Shown piece after piece: positions 6,955 to 14,183 of a stretch of DNA of 20,900 bases. The stretch spans positions 1 through 20,900 of the forward strand of contig JAQTNP010000007.1 in the NCBI GenBank assembly GCA_028713795.1, read 5' to 3'. The notes beneath the pieces were generated by a model. The model saw only the letters and a program-made list of their open reading frames with translations. It did not search any database and was not told where the DNA came from. The stretch's first letter is position 1; each line of letters opens with the position of its first letter. Position numbers and translations under genes: made by a program. This DNA is from Minisyncoccota bacterium. Lineage in GTDB: Bacteria; Patescibacteriota; Minisyncoccia; Minisyncoccales; PEYH01.

Positions 6955-7248
6955 ATGAATTACCTATACACCATTATCGGAGGATTGGGTGGGGGAACAG
7001 TAAGGGGATTGATAGGATATATAAAACACCAATTTGCATACAAGCAAGTTGATTTTAATTTGCCATACTTTTTTGTAATTGTTTTTCTTTCCGGAGTAAT
7101 CGGCACATTATGCTCTGCAGCCGTAGACAAGTCAGGCATTACCGGTATAATTAGTAGTCCGGCAATATCCTTTATCGTAGGATATGCTGGCGGAGATTTT
7201 TTAGATAACATATATAAAATAATAATCAAGAAAAAAGATGCAGTATAA
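6955..7248 (+). CDS. Small membrane protein, unknown (97 aa), first of a four-gene overlapping set
   Basis: No family is recognised. A glycine-rich N-terminus (TIIGGLGGGTVRGLIGYIK) is followed by a hydrophobic segment at about 37-57, a second at about 62-82 and a short basic tail. It has host-like codon use and no SD; the start lies 42 bases after the cassette 3 T-tract. Its end overlaps the next gene by 11 bases, so it is probably translated together with the nuclease. Size and topology resemble phage holins or small inner-membrane anchors, which is only a guess. Confidence 0.7.
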   Translation: MNYLYTIIGGLGGGTVRGLIGYIKHQFAYKQVDFNLPYFFVIVFLSGVIGTLCSAAVDKSGITGIISSPAISFIVGYAGGDFLDNIYKIIIKKKDAV

Positions 7249-8020
7249 TAATATTGATTGGTTTAAAAGCAAGCACGGACATGAAGTTGGGGGTTTCTGG
7301 GTTCCAAGAGTCACGGCAATAACAGACATAATCAACAAACCAGCATTGCTTAAATACTATGCTCAGCAGGAAAGCTTTGAGGCGGCCCAGGCCTTGCTTA
7401 GAAATTCTGCCAATTGGGGAACAAAGACCCATGCCGCAGTAGAGCAATTATTAAAAGGGGAGGAAATTGAACCAGATGCCCAGATAGCTCCGTCTATCCA
7501 AGCATTTCATGATTGGTTTTCCCAGTATAATGTTTCAATCCTTGATCCTGACCAAGATATTGAAAGAATGATATTTGATCCTGAGAATTACTATTCCGGA
7601 AGAATGGATGCGTTGGTTGAAATTAATGGAGAATTAGGAATTCTTGATATCAAAACAGGAACTGGAATCTGGGAAGAATACTATTTGCAGACCGCTGCAT
7701 ATCTTAATGCATATAATAAAACAGCTCCGTCGCAGAGAATTGCAAATAAAAGATGGATATTAAGGATTGAACAATATAAAGAATGTGTTTCTTGCGGAGC
7801 CAAAAAGAGGGGAAAAAGCGGAACTGATGTGATAAAAGGAGGAAATCCATATTGCACTCATCAATTTTCTCCGGAAAAAGGAATTTTTGAATTCAAGGAT
7901 TTAGAAGATAACGAAAATGATATAAAGGCATTCCTTAATGCTCAGGAATTATGGGAATGGTATAATCAGGATAATTTAAGAAAGATTAAGAATTATCCCA
8001 AAAAATTAAAATATGAGTGA
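7238..8020 (+). CDS. PD-(D/E)XK nuclease, phage-exonuclease/Cas4-like (260 aa)
   Basis: Predicted metal-dependent DNA exonuclease. VPRVTAITDIINKPALLKYYA (22-42) is the opening pattern of phage-type PD-(D/E)XK nucleases. GTKTH (His65) with Glu69 forms motif I, Asp124 lies in GRMDALV, Asp137 and Lys139 in LDIKTG are the catalytic core, and Gln151/Tyr155 in QTAAYLNAY is the usual closing motif. Cys183, Cys186, Cys206 and His208 could bind zinc or an Fe-S cluster, but their positions differ from Cas4, and no cas1, cas2 or repeat array is present. It overlaps both neighbours (11 and 8 bases) in a set with an HD hydrolase and EndoQ. A repair or phage-derived role is likely; the exact substrate is not shown. 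Confidence 0.82.
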   Translation: MQYNNIDWFKSKHGHEVGGFWVPRVTAITDIINKPALLKYYAQQESFEAAQALLRNSANWGTKTHAAVEQLLKGEEIEPDAQIAPSIQAFHDWFSQYNVSILDPDQDIERMIFDPENYYSGRMDALVEINGELGILDIKTGTGIWEEYYLQTAAYLNAYNKTAPSQRIANKRWILRIEQYKECVSCGAKKRGKSGTDVIKGGNPYCTHQFSPEKGIFEFKDLEDNENDIKAFLNAQELWEWYNQDNLRKIKNYPKKLKYE

Positions 8021-8567
8021 ACAGGAAGCTAGAAAATTTTTGTTTGAAAAAGTAAAAAACAAAAATCTTGTTAAGCATTGTTTGGCTGTTGGAGCAATAA
8101 TGGGTTATCTGGCAGAAAAATTAAACCAAGATGTTAATAGCTGGACAATAGCAGGAATTCTTCATGATATTGATTACGAAACAACCAAAGACGACCCAAG
8201 TAAGCATTCTTTGGAAGGAGCTGCTATTCTTGAAGTAATGGGGTTGTCTAAAGAAATTACCGAGGCGGTAAAAACGCACAATGAAATGCACGGAATTGCA
8301 CCTGATTCCTTAATGGCTAAGGCGCTATTCTGTTGTGATCCTTTAAGCGGATTAATTGTTGCGGCAACTTTAGTTTTGCCGTCAAAAAAGATTTCTGATC
8401 TGACAACAGATAATATTGTAAACAGATTCTATGAAAAATCTTTTGCCAAGGGAGCAAATAGAAATATTATTGCTAAATGCCAGGAATACCTCAATTTGTC
8501 TTTGAAAGATTTTTCAGGCATTGGGCTTGAAGCAATGCAAAAAATCTCTCAAGATCTAGAATTATGA
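8013..8567 (+). CDS. HD-domain metal-dependent phosphohydrolase (184 aa)
   Basis: A member of the short stand-alone HD hydrolases. His22 (KHCLAVG), the His-Asp pair in ILHDIDYE (near 51-52), His near 89-90 in KTHNEMHG and Asp in FCCDPLSGLIVA are the expected metal ligands. The later stretch (YEKSFAKGANRNII) is typical of this roughly 185-residue family. Such proteins dephosphorylate nucleotides or related phosphates, but the substrate of this family is not settled. It overlaps the nuclease gene by 8 bases and the EndoQ gene by 4 (ATGA), so it probably works in the same process, for example nucleotide cleanup during repair. That last link is inference. Confidence 0.85.
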   Translation: MSEQEARKFLFEKVKNKNLVKHCLAVGAIMGYLAEKLNQDVNSWTIAGILHDIDYETTKDDPSKHSLEGAAILEVMGLSKEITEAVKTHNEMHGIAPDSLMAKALFCCDPLSGLIVAATLVLPSKKISDLTTDNIVNRFYEKSFAKGANRNIIAKCQEYLNLSLKDFSGIGLEAMQKISQDLEL

Positions 8568-9817
8568 AATTCGCTGCTGATTTTCATATACATTCAAAAT
8601 ACTCCAGAGCTACATCTTTAAGATCTAATCTTGAAGGTTTTGGGCAGAAAGCCATGGAAAAGGGGATTCTGGTAATTGGAACAGGGGATTTTACCCATCC
8701 TTTATGGTTCAAAGAATTAAAAGAGAAATTAGAGCCGGCAGAACCGGGTCTTTTTACCTTAAAAGATTCTTTAATCCAAACCAGATTCATTTTAACCTCT
8801 GAAATCAGCTGCATATATTCCAAAAACAACGGGGTAAGGAAAGTACACATTGTTGTTTTAGCTCCTAGTTTTGAAAGCGTGGAAAAAATCAACACCCAAT
8901 TGGGATGGATTGGAAATCTTAAATCAGACGGGAGACCAATTCTTGGATTGGATGCAAAAGAATTGGCAAAAATAGTATTGAATGCTGACCCAGACAATGT
9001 TGTAATGCCTGCTCATGTCTGGACTCCATGGTTTGGCATGTTTGGCTCCAAGTCAGGGTTTGATTCTTTGGAAGAATGCTTTGAAGAATTGACTCCAAAA
9101 ATATTCTGCATTGAAACAGGACTGTCTTCAGATCCTTTAATGAATTGGCAGATATCTAGATTAGATAAAATTGCTTTAGTAAGCAATTCTGATGCCCATT
9201 CTCCAGAGAAATTAGGCAGGGAAGCCAATATTTTTGATACTGACTTGTCATACAAGGGGATAGTGGATGCGATAAAAACAAAGGATAGAACAAAATTCCT
9301 TTACACTATTGAATTCTACCCCGAAGAAGGAAAGTACCACTATGATGGTCATAGATTGTGCAATATATCTTTAACCCCTGAGGAATCAAAAAAATATAAT
9401 AATATGTGCCCTGTTTGCGGAAAGCCATTGATTCTTGGGGTTTTAAACAGGATAAATCAATTGGCAGACAGGAAGCTGGGATTTAAACCAGATAACGCCA
9501 TTCCTTACAAAAGCTTAATTCCTTTAGAAGAAGTGGTTGCTGATTCTTTGGGGCAAAATGTCGGCACAAAACAAGTTTTGATTGAATACAATCAATTACT
9601 TTCTGCTTTTAAAACAGAATTTAATATTTTAGAAAATGTATCAGAAAAAGATTTAATGGAAAATACACAGGAAAAGATAGCTAAGGGGATAATCAAGGCC
9701 AGGACGGGGCAAGTATATATCGAACCCGGATACGATGGAGTATTTGGAAAGATTAAAATCTTTTCAGACCAGGAAACAAAAAGAGAGATACCAAGTCAGG
9801 AAACTCTTTTTTCCTGA
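8564..9817 (+). CDS. Endonuclease Q (EndoQ), PHP-domain DNA repair nuclease
   Basis: EndoQ cuts DNA on the 5' side of deaminated bases (uracil, hypoxanthine, xanthine) and abasic sites; it is known from archaea and from some bacteria, including Bacillus. The PHP metal site is visible: Asp6, His8 and His10 in DFHIHSKYSRATS, Asp42 and His45 in GTGDFTHP, a His in MPAHVWTPWFGMFG, and SNSDAHSPEKLGRE. A zinc knuckle follows: His263, Cys266, then Cys282 and Cys285 in CPVCGKPLILGV, with the family tail INQLADRK. The length (417) fits. It ends the four-gene overlapping set and stops next to the ftsZ promoter. DNA polymerase or histidinol-phosphatase PHP proteins lack this CPxCGK block, so EndoQ is preferred. 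Confidence 0.88.
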   Translation: MKFAADFHIHSKYSRATSLRSNLEGFGQKAMEKGILVIGTGDFTHPLWFKELKEKLEPAEPGLFTLKDSLIQTRFILTSEISCIYSKNNGVRKVHIVVLAPSFESVEKINTQLGWIGNLKSDGRPILGLDAKELAKIVLNADPDNVVMPAHVWTPWFGMFGSKSGFDSLEECFEELTPKIFCIETGLSSDPLMNWQISRLDKIALVSNSDAHSPEKLGREANIFDTDLSYKGIVDAIKTKDRTKFLYTIEFYPEEGKYHYDGHRLCNISLTPEESKKYNNMCPVCGKPLILGVLNRINQLADRKLGFKPDNAIPYKSLIPLEEVVADSLGQNVGTKQVLIEYNQLLSAFKTEFNILENVSEKDLMENTQEKIAKGIIKARTGQVYIEPGYDGVFGKIKIFSDQETKREIPSQETLFS

Positions 9818-9846
9818 TTGACTTAAATGTATTTTAAACATATATT
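9818..9846 (+). promoter_or_regulatory. Promoter of the ftsZ gene group
   Basis: TTGACT (9818-9823) and TATATT (9841-9846) are separated by exactly 17 bases, directly after the EndoQ stop. The predicted start point is near 9853, leaving about six leader bases before the ftsZ ATG and no room for an SD. Confidence 0.65.
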
Positions 9847-9858
9847 AAAGTAATCAAT

Positions 9859-11121
9859 ATGGCCAAAAAGCGATCAAAACCAAAGAGAAGAATTGCAAAA
9901 AGACCTGTAAGGGTTGCGGCAAAACCAGCCGTTCCGGCAATTGACCAATTAAAAAATCCTAAGGTCAAGGTTATCGGCATCGGAGGAGGCGGTTGTTCTA
10001 TTGTCAGCGAAATTGCCAGAATCTTTTCAACGAAAAGGTTGCCTTCTCACGGAGCCCCTGAATTCATTGTCGCTAACGTTGATTACAAATCTTTGAGAGT
10101 CGCCCCTCATCAGACTAAAAAATTCTACTTTGGACAGGATATCACTTACGGCCTTGGCTGCGGCATGAATCCGGAATTGGGGGAGCAAGCAGCTAACCAG
10201 GTAAAAGAAAAGATCAAAAAAGAATTAGGTAAGGCCGATCTTTGTATCTTTATCGCTTCTCTTGGAGGAGGAACTGGCTCTGGGGCCACCCCTATCTTTG
10301 TAGAAGCAGCCGAATCATTAAAACTGATTAATATTGGCATACTTACCCTTCCTTTCAAGTTTGAGGGAGGCAGAAGAATGGCGATAGCCAGAGAGTCAAT
10401 CAAGAAAATCAAATCTGGATTAAATGCTGTTTCTGTTATTCCCAATCAAAAAATATTTGAAATTATTGATGCCAAAACATCATTAAAAGATGCTTTGTCT
10501 TCAATGAATAAAATCTTAGCTCAGAATCTTGAAGGATTGATTGATTTAGTATACTCAACCGGGACAATCAATCTTGATTTTGCAGATTTGAAAAGCGTTT
10601 TAAAAGAAAGAAATAGATCTGCTTTTCTTGGAAGCGCTGTTGCTGGCGGGAATAATAGGGCAAAAAGAGCAGTAGATCAATTGATTAAAAATCCTTTGTT
10701 GGATTATAAATTTGAAACAGCCCAGAAATTTCTTTTTAATATTGCCGGATCAAAAAATATGAAGATGAAAGAAGTGGAAGAAGTATGTAAAAATATTTTC
10801 CAATTCAATCCCAAGGCGCAGATAATCTTTGGGATAACACAAAAACCGGAAATGAAAAACAAGATTAAGATTACCTTACTGGCTGTTGAGGGAGAAGAAC
10901 CTAAAGAGGAGAAACCGCAAGAGATTAAAAAAACCAAGACAAAGAAAAGAAAAACAAAAAAGGAAGAGCCAAAAAAAGCTATTCCAAAAACTACAGCTAA
11001 GGCAAGGGTAAGAAGAAATGCTTTGGATTTGCATCAGATGGTAAAGGAAAGCGAAGATGAGCTTTTAGAAGAAGAAAAGAAATGGGATATACCGGCATTT
11101 TTAAGAAAATCAAAAGCATAA
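9859..11121 (+). CDS. ftsZ: Cell division protein FtsZ
   Basis: A tubulin-like GTPase that forms the division ring. VIGIGGGGCSIV (38-49) and the tubulin signature GGGTGSG (136-142) bind GTP. The T7 loop has Asn238, Asp240 and Asp243 in NLDFADL, so GTP hydrolysis at the subunit interface should be intact. The C-terminal peptide WDIPAFLRK (from 409) is the conserved FtsA/ZipA/SepF docking motif and is the bacterial form. Unusual features: a very basic N-terminal extension (KKRSKPKRRIAKRPVR, about 27 residues before the fold) and a strongly lysine-rich linker at about 330-385. It heads a tight run of genes: the next ATG is three bases after the stop. No ftsA or mur genes are in the window. Confidence 0.95.
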   Translation: MAKKRSKPKRRIAKRPVRVAAKPAVPAIDQLKNPKVKVIGIGGGGCSIVSEIARIFSTKRLPSHGAPEFIVANVDYKSLRVAPHQTKKFYFGQDITYGLGCGMNPELGEQAANQVKEKIKKELGKADLCIFIASLGGGTGSGATPIFVEAAESLKLINIGILTLPFKFEGGRRMAIARESIKKIKSGLNAVSVIPNQKIFEIIDAKTSLKDALSSMNKILAQNLEGLIDLVYSTGTINLDFADLKSVLKERNRSAFLGSAVAGGNNRAKRAVDQLIKNPLLDYKFETAQKFLFNIAGSKNMKMKEVEEVCKNIFQFNPKAQIIFGITQKPEMKNKIKITLLAVEGEEPKEEKPQEIKKTKTKKRKTKKEEPKKAIPKTTAKARVRRNALDLHQMVKESEDELLEEEKKWDIPAFLRKSKA

Positions 11122-11124
11122 AAA

Positions 11125-11988
11125 ATGGAGGAGGTTAATAGAGCAATAGTTCCAATTTCTACTTTCAATTCTAAATTCCTGCCGCTTTCAAGGATATTTC
11201 CAAAAGCGGCTTGTCCTGTTTCAGACAAACCAATAATCCATTATCTTGTAAAAGAGATCAGGGATTCAGAAATCAATGAAGTTGTTTTTGTTTTAGATTC
11301 CTCAAAGAACTCTTTGCTGCAATATTTTGAAAGCCCAAAAGATTTTGAAGCTGTTTTGAAAAAAAACAACAGAGAAGATGTTTTAATGGATCTGGATGAA
11401 CTATCAAAACTGACAAAAGGATTGAAAATTACAACAATTAATCAGGCAAGGCCGGTAAGCGCTGCCCATGCAATACTTTTAGCTGGAGAAAAAACTTCTT
11501 TTGCCCCGGCAGCTATTCTTTTTGCCGATTATTTAATAGATTCAGAAGAACCTTGCATAAGCCAATTAATTAAAATATTTAAAACTTCCCAGAGACCTAT
11601 CCTTGGTTTAAACAGAATAGAAAAAGATAGGGGATACAATACTGTTGATATTGAAGTAATTGCTAAAAGAGTTTCTAAAATTAAAAAGATTCATTTGGCT
11701 GATTCCAAGCATTCCTCAGAATTAGGAATAATTGGAAGGTATATTTTCAACAGAGAACTCTTTGATTATCTAAAGCAGGAAAAAAGCCATCTAAAGGAAA
11801 ACCTGACAATCTTTAATGCTTTAGATAGAATGATGACTGATGGGAAAAGCGTCTACGGCTATGAATTTGAGGGGACAATGCTAGAATGTAATAACAAGTT
11901 AAATTGGATAAAAACCAATATTTACTATTCCTTGAAAGACTCAAGGCACGGTTCTGAAATTAAATCATTCATCAAAAAATACATATGA
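11125..11988 (+). CDS. GalU-like nucleotidyltransferase homologue lacking catalytic motifs
   Basis: The overall pattern follows UTP-glucose-1-phosphate uridylyltransferase. The start aligns as IVPISTFNSKFLPLSRIFPKA, PVSDKPIIHYLVKE, then LGIIGRYIFNRELFD and VYGYEFEGTMLECNNKL. The active-site signatures are altered: the nucleotide-binding AGLGTRFLP reads STFNSKFLP (residues 12-20), LGDD reads FADY, the EKP block is replaced, and GGEIQLTDA reads KENLTIFNA. Lys27 of PK is kept. So sugar-nucleotide synthesis is doubtful; it may be an inactive binding or regulatory relative, or use an unusual substrate. It lies three bases after ftsZ and overlaps trxB by four bases (ATGA), so it is translated with them. 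A link to division is only positional. Confidence 0.75.
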   Translation: MEEVNRAIVPISTFNSKFLPLSRIFPKAACPVSDKPIIHYLVKEIRDSEINEVVFVLDSSKNSLLQYFESPKDFEAVLKKNNREDVLMDLDELSKLTKGLKITTINQARPVSAAHAILLAGEKTSFAPAAILFADYLIDSEEPCISQLIKIFKTSQRPILGLNRIEKDRGYNTVDIEVIAKRVSKIKKIHLADSKHSSELGIIGRYIFNRELFDYLKQEKSHLKENLTIFNALDRMMTDGKSVYGYEFEGTMLECNNKLNWIKTNIYYSLKDSRHGSEIKSFIKKYI

Positions 11989-12923
11989 CAATTCACGGAT
12001 TATATGACGTCATAATCATTGGAGGAGGACCAGCAGGAATTACCGCTTCTCTTTACGCTGCCAGGCAGAAAATGAATGCCTTGATAATTACTAGGGAATT
12101 CGGAGGACAGATTACCAGAAAAGTCACTCCTGTAGAAAATTGGCCGGGAACTGTTCAGATTACCGGACCTGATCTCATTAATAGTTTTCAAAAGCATTTA
12201 AGAAAGCACAAAATTGATATTGAGAGAGATGAGGTTTCCAAAATTAAAAAAGTAAAAAACTATTTCTGTATAACTACAAAGAGTAAAAATCATTTTAAAA
12301 CATATGCGGTGATTGTAGCTACGGGAGCTGATCCCAGACCATTGGAGGTTGAAGGGGAACAGCATTTTGTCGGAAAAGGAGTAAGCTATTGTCCTTTATG
12401 CGACGGTCCCTTGTTTTACAACAAGAAAGTGGCAGTAATAGGAGGGGGAAATTCTGCGATGGAGGCGGCTCTTTTACTTTCAAAATACGTAAATCATATA
12501 TATATTCTTGAAGCAAGCGATAAATTGGCTGCTTTCAAAGATAATCAGGATAAAGTATTGGCTACCAAAAAAGCAGAAATAATAACCAGTGCAAAGGTAT
12601 TGAAGATAGAGGGAGCTAAGACGGTAGAAAAGATAATATATGAGGATAAGACAAGCAAGCATAAAAAAGAATTAGAAGTAGATGGCATATTTATTGAGAT
12701 AGGCAATCAGCCAGCTACTTCATTTCTAAAAGATTTGGTTAATTTCAGCAAAAGAGATGAGATAAAGATAAATCCAAGAACTTGCCAAACAAGGACTAAA
12801 GGACTATTTGCCTGCGGAGATGTAACTGATGTTTTTCCAAAACAAATAGTTGTTGCTGCAGGAGAAGGTTCAAAAGCTGCAGTCAATGCATATAATTATG
12901 TACAAGATGTAAAAAAATGCTAG
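11985..12923 (+). CDS. trxB: Thioredoxin reductase-like flavoprotein (TrxB / AhpF C-terminal type)
   Basis: An FAD enzyme passing electrons from a pyridine nucleotide to a thioredoxin- or glutaredoxin-like protein. GGGPAG (13-18) binds FAD, ATGADPRP is the mid-fold flavin motif, Cys136-Pro-Leu-Cys139 is the redox disulfide (CATC in most family members), GGGNSAMEAA is the second dinucleotide fold and GLFACGDVTD closes the FAD site. After the second Rossmann motif the classical HRR NADPH-phosphate clamp is missing; ILEASDKLAAFKDNQDKV here resembles NADH-using AhpF. It overlaps the GalU-like gene and enolase. A glutaredoxin-like protein at 16452 is a candidate partner. The cofactor preference is inference. 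Confidence 0.88.
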   Translation: MTIHGLYDVIIIGGGPAGITASLYAARQKMNALIITREFGGQITRKVTPVENWPGTVQITGPDLINSFQKHLRKHKIDIERDEVSKIKKVKNYFCITTKSKNHFKTYAVIVATGADPRPLEVEGEQHFVGKGVSYCPLCDGPLFYNKKVAVIGGGNSAMEAALLLSKYVNHIYILEASDKLAAFKDNQDKVLATKKAEIITSAKVLKIEGAKTVEKIIYEDKTSKHKKELEVDGIFIEIGNQPATSFLKDLVNFSKRDEIKINPRTCQTRTKGLFACGDVTDVFPKQIVVAAGEGSKAAVNAYNYVQDVKKC

Positions 12924-14179
12924 GACTTAATCCTAAAATTAAATCGGTAGTTGCCAGAGAGATTTTAGATTCCAGAGGAAATCCTACTATTGAAGTAAAA
13001 ATAGAGGCGGGAGATTTTTCTGCTAAAGCCAGCGTTGCTTCTGGCGCATCAGTGGGGGAAAGAGAGGCTAAAGAATTAAGAGACGGGGATCCTACCAGAT
13101 TTTCTGGATTGGGGGTTTTAAATGCTGTAAATAGTATAAATCAAAAAATATATAGATCTATTATTGGCTGCGATCCTAAAGACCAGAAAAAAATAGATGA
13201 GATTTTAATCAATCTTGACGGAACAAAGGATAAATCAAAATTAGGAGCTAATGCTATTGCTGCCATTTCAATGGCAGCAGCAAGATTAGGAGCAAATACA
13301 AAGAATTTCCCTTTATGGAGACATATAGCTCAGATTGCCCAATCAGGCAATATAAACTCACCAAAGCTTCCTAAACCAGCTTTCAATATTGTAAATGGCG
13401 GAGCTCATGCTGGCAGCGAATTGCCGATTCAGGAATTCATGATAGTTCCATATTTTGATTCTGCAACCCAGAATATTAGGACTGGATCTGAAATATATCA
13501 TCATTTAAAAAATATTATTAAAGAAGAATTTGGCAAGACGGCTGTAAACATTGGTGACGAAGGGGGATTTGCTCCTCCAACATCTTCTCCATATGTGGTT
13601 TTAGAATTGATAATGAAAGCGATTAATATGCTGCCTAACAAGAACTCTGAGGTCAAATTAATTCTTGATTGCGCTGCTTCGCAATTCCAGAAAGGCGGGC
13701 AATATATAATGTCTAATCAAATATATTCTAGCAACGGATTAATGGAATTCTACAAAAATCTTATTTTAAAATATCCCATCATTGCACTTGAAGATCCTTT
13801 TGATGAAAATGATTGGAAGGGATTTCAGATGATTCAGGAAGAATTTGGCAAAAAGATTACGGTAATAGGAGATGATCTTCTAACCACCAATGTTTCAAGG
13901 ATAATAGAGGCAAAGGAAAAAGCCGCCTGCAATGGAGCAATAATAAAAATCAATCAAGTAGGAACCGTAAGCGAAGCAATTGAAGCGGTAAGCACAGCCA
14001 AATCATTTGGCTGGCAAACCATGGTATCTCATAGATCTGGGGAAACTCTGGATGATTTCATTTCTGATTTTTCAGTAGGCATCAGTGCCAATTATATCAA
14101 AGCTGGCGCTCCGGCCAGAGGAGAAAGGGTGGCTAAGTATAATAGGCTCATTGAGATAGAAAAAGAATTACAGACTTAA
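12917..14179 (+). CDS. eno: Enolase
   Basis: Interconverts 2-phosphoglycerate and PEP in lower glycolysis and gluconeogenesis. ILDSRGNPTIEV opens the protein, SGASVGEREAKELRDGD is the mobile substrate loop, VNIGDEGGFAPP and ALEDPFDENDW supply Mg ligands, GDDLLTTN follows, and Lys344 (IIKINQVGT) and Lys395 (YIKAGAPARGERVAKYN) are the catalytic lysines. SHRSGETLDDF is the signature block. The length (420) is normal. The ATG overlaps the trxB stop by 7 bases (ATGCTAG). It is followed four bases later by the phosphoglycerate mutase gene, a natural pathway pairing. Confidence 0.96.
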   Translation: MLGLNPKIKSVVAREILDSRGNPTIEVKIEAGDFSAKASVASGASVGEREAKELRDGDPTRFSGLGVLNAVNSINQKIYRSIIGCDPKDQKKIDEILINLDGTKDKSKLGANAIAAISMAAARLGANTKNFPLWRHIAQIAQSGNINSPKLPKPAFNIVNGGAHAGSELPIQEFMIVPYFDSATQNIRTGSEIYHHLKNIIKEEFGKTAVNIGDEGGFAPPTSSPYVVLELIMKAINMLPNKNSEVKLILDCAASQFQKGGQYIMSNQIYSSNGLMEFYKNLILKYPIIALEDPFDENDWKGFQMIQEEFGKKITVIGDDLLTTNVSRIIEAKEKAACNGAIIKINQVGTVSEAIEAVSTAKSFGWQTMVSHRSGETLDDFISDFSVGISANYIKAGAPARGERVAKYNRLIEIEKELQT

Positions 14180-14183
14180 TCAT

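Noticed and set aside
7238..8020. Cas4 of a CRISPR system
   Set aside because: No repeat array and no cas1 or cas2 nearby, and the cysteines are not arranged as in Cas4.
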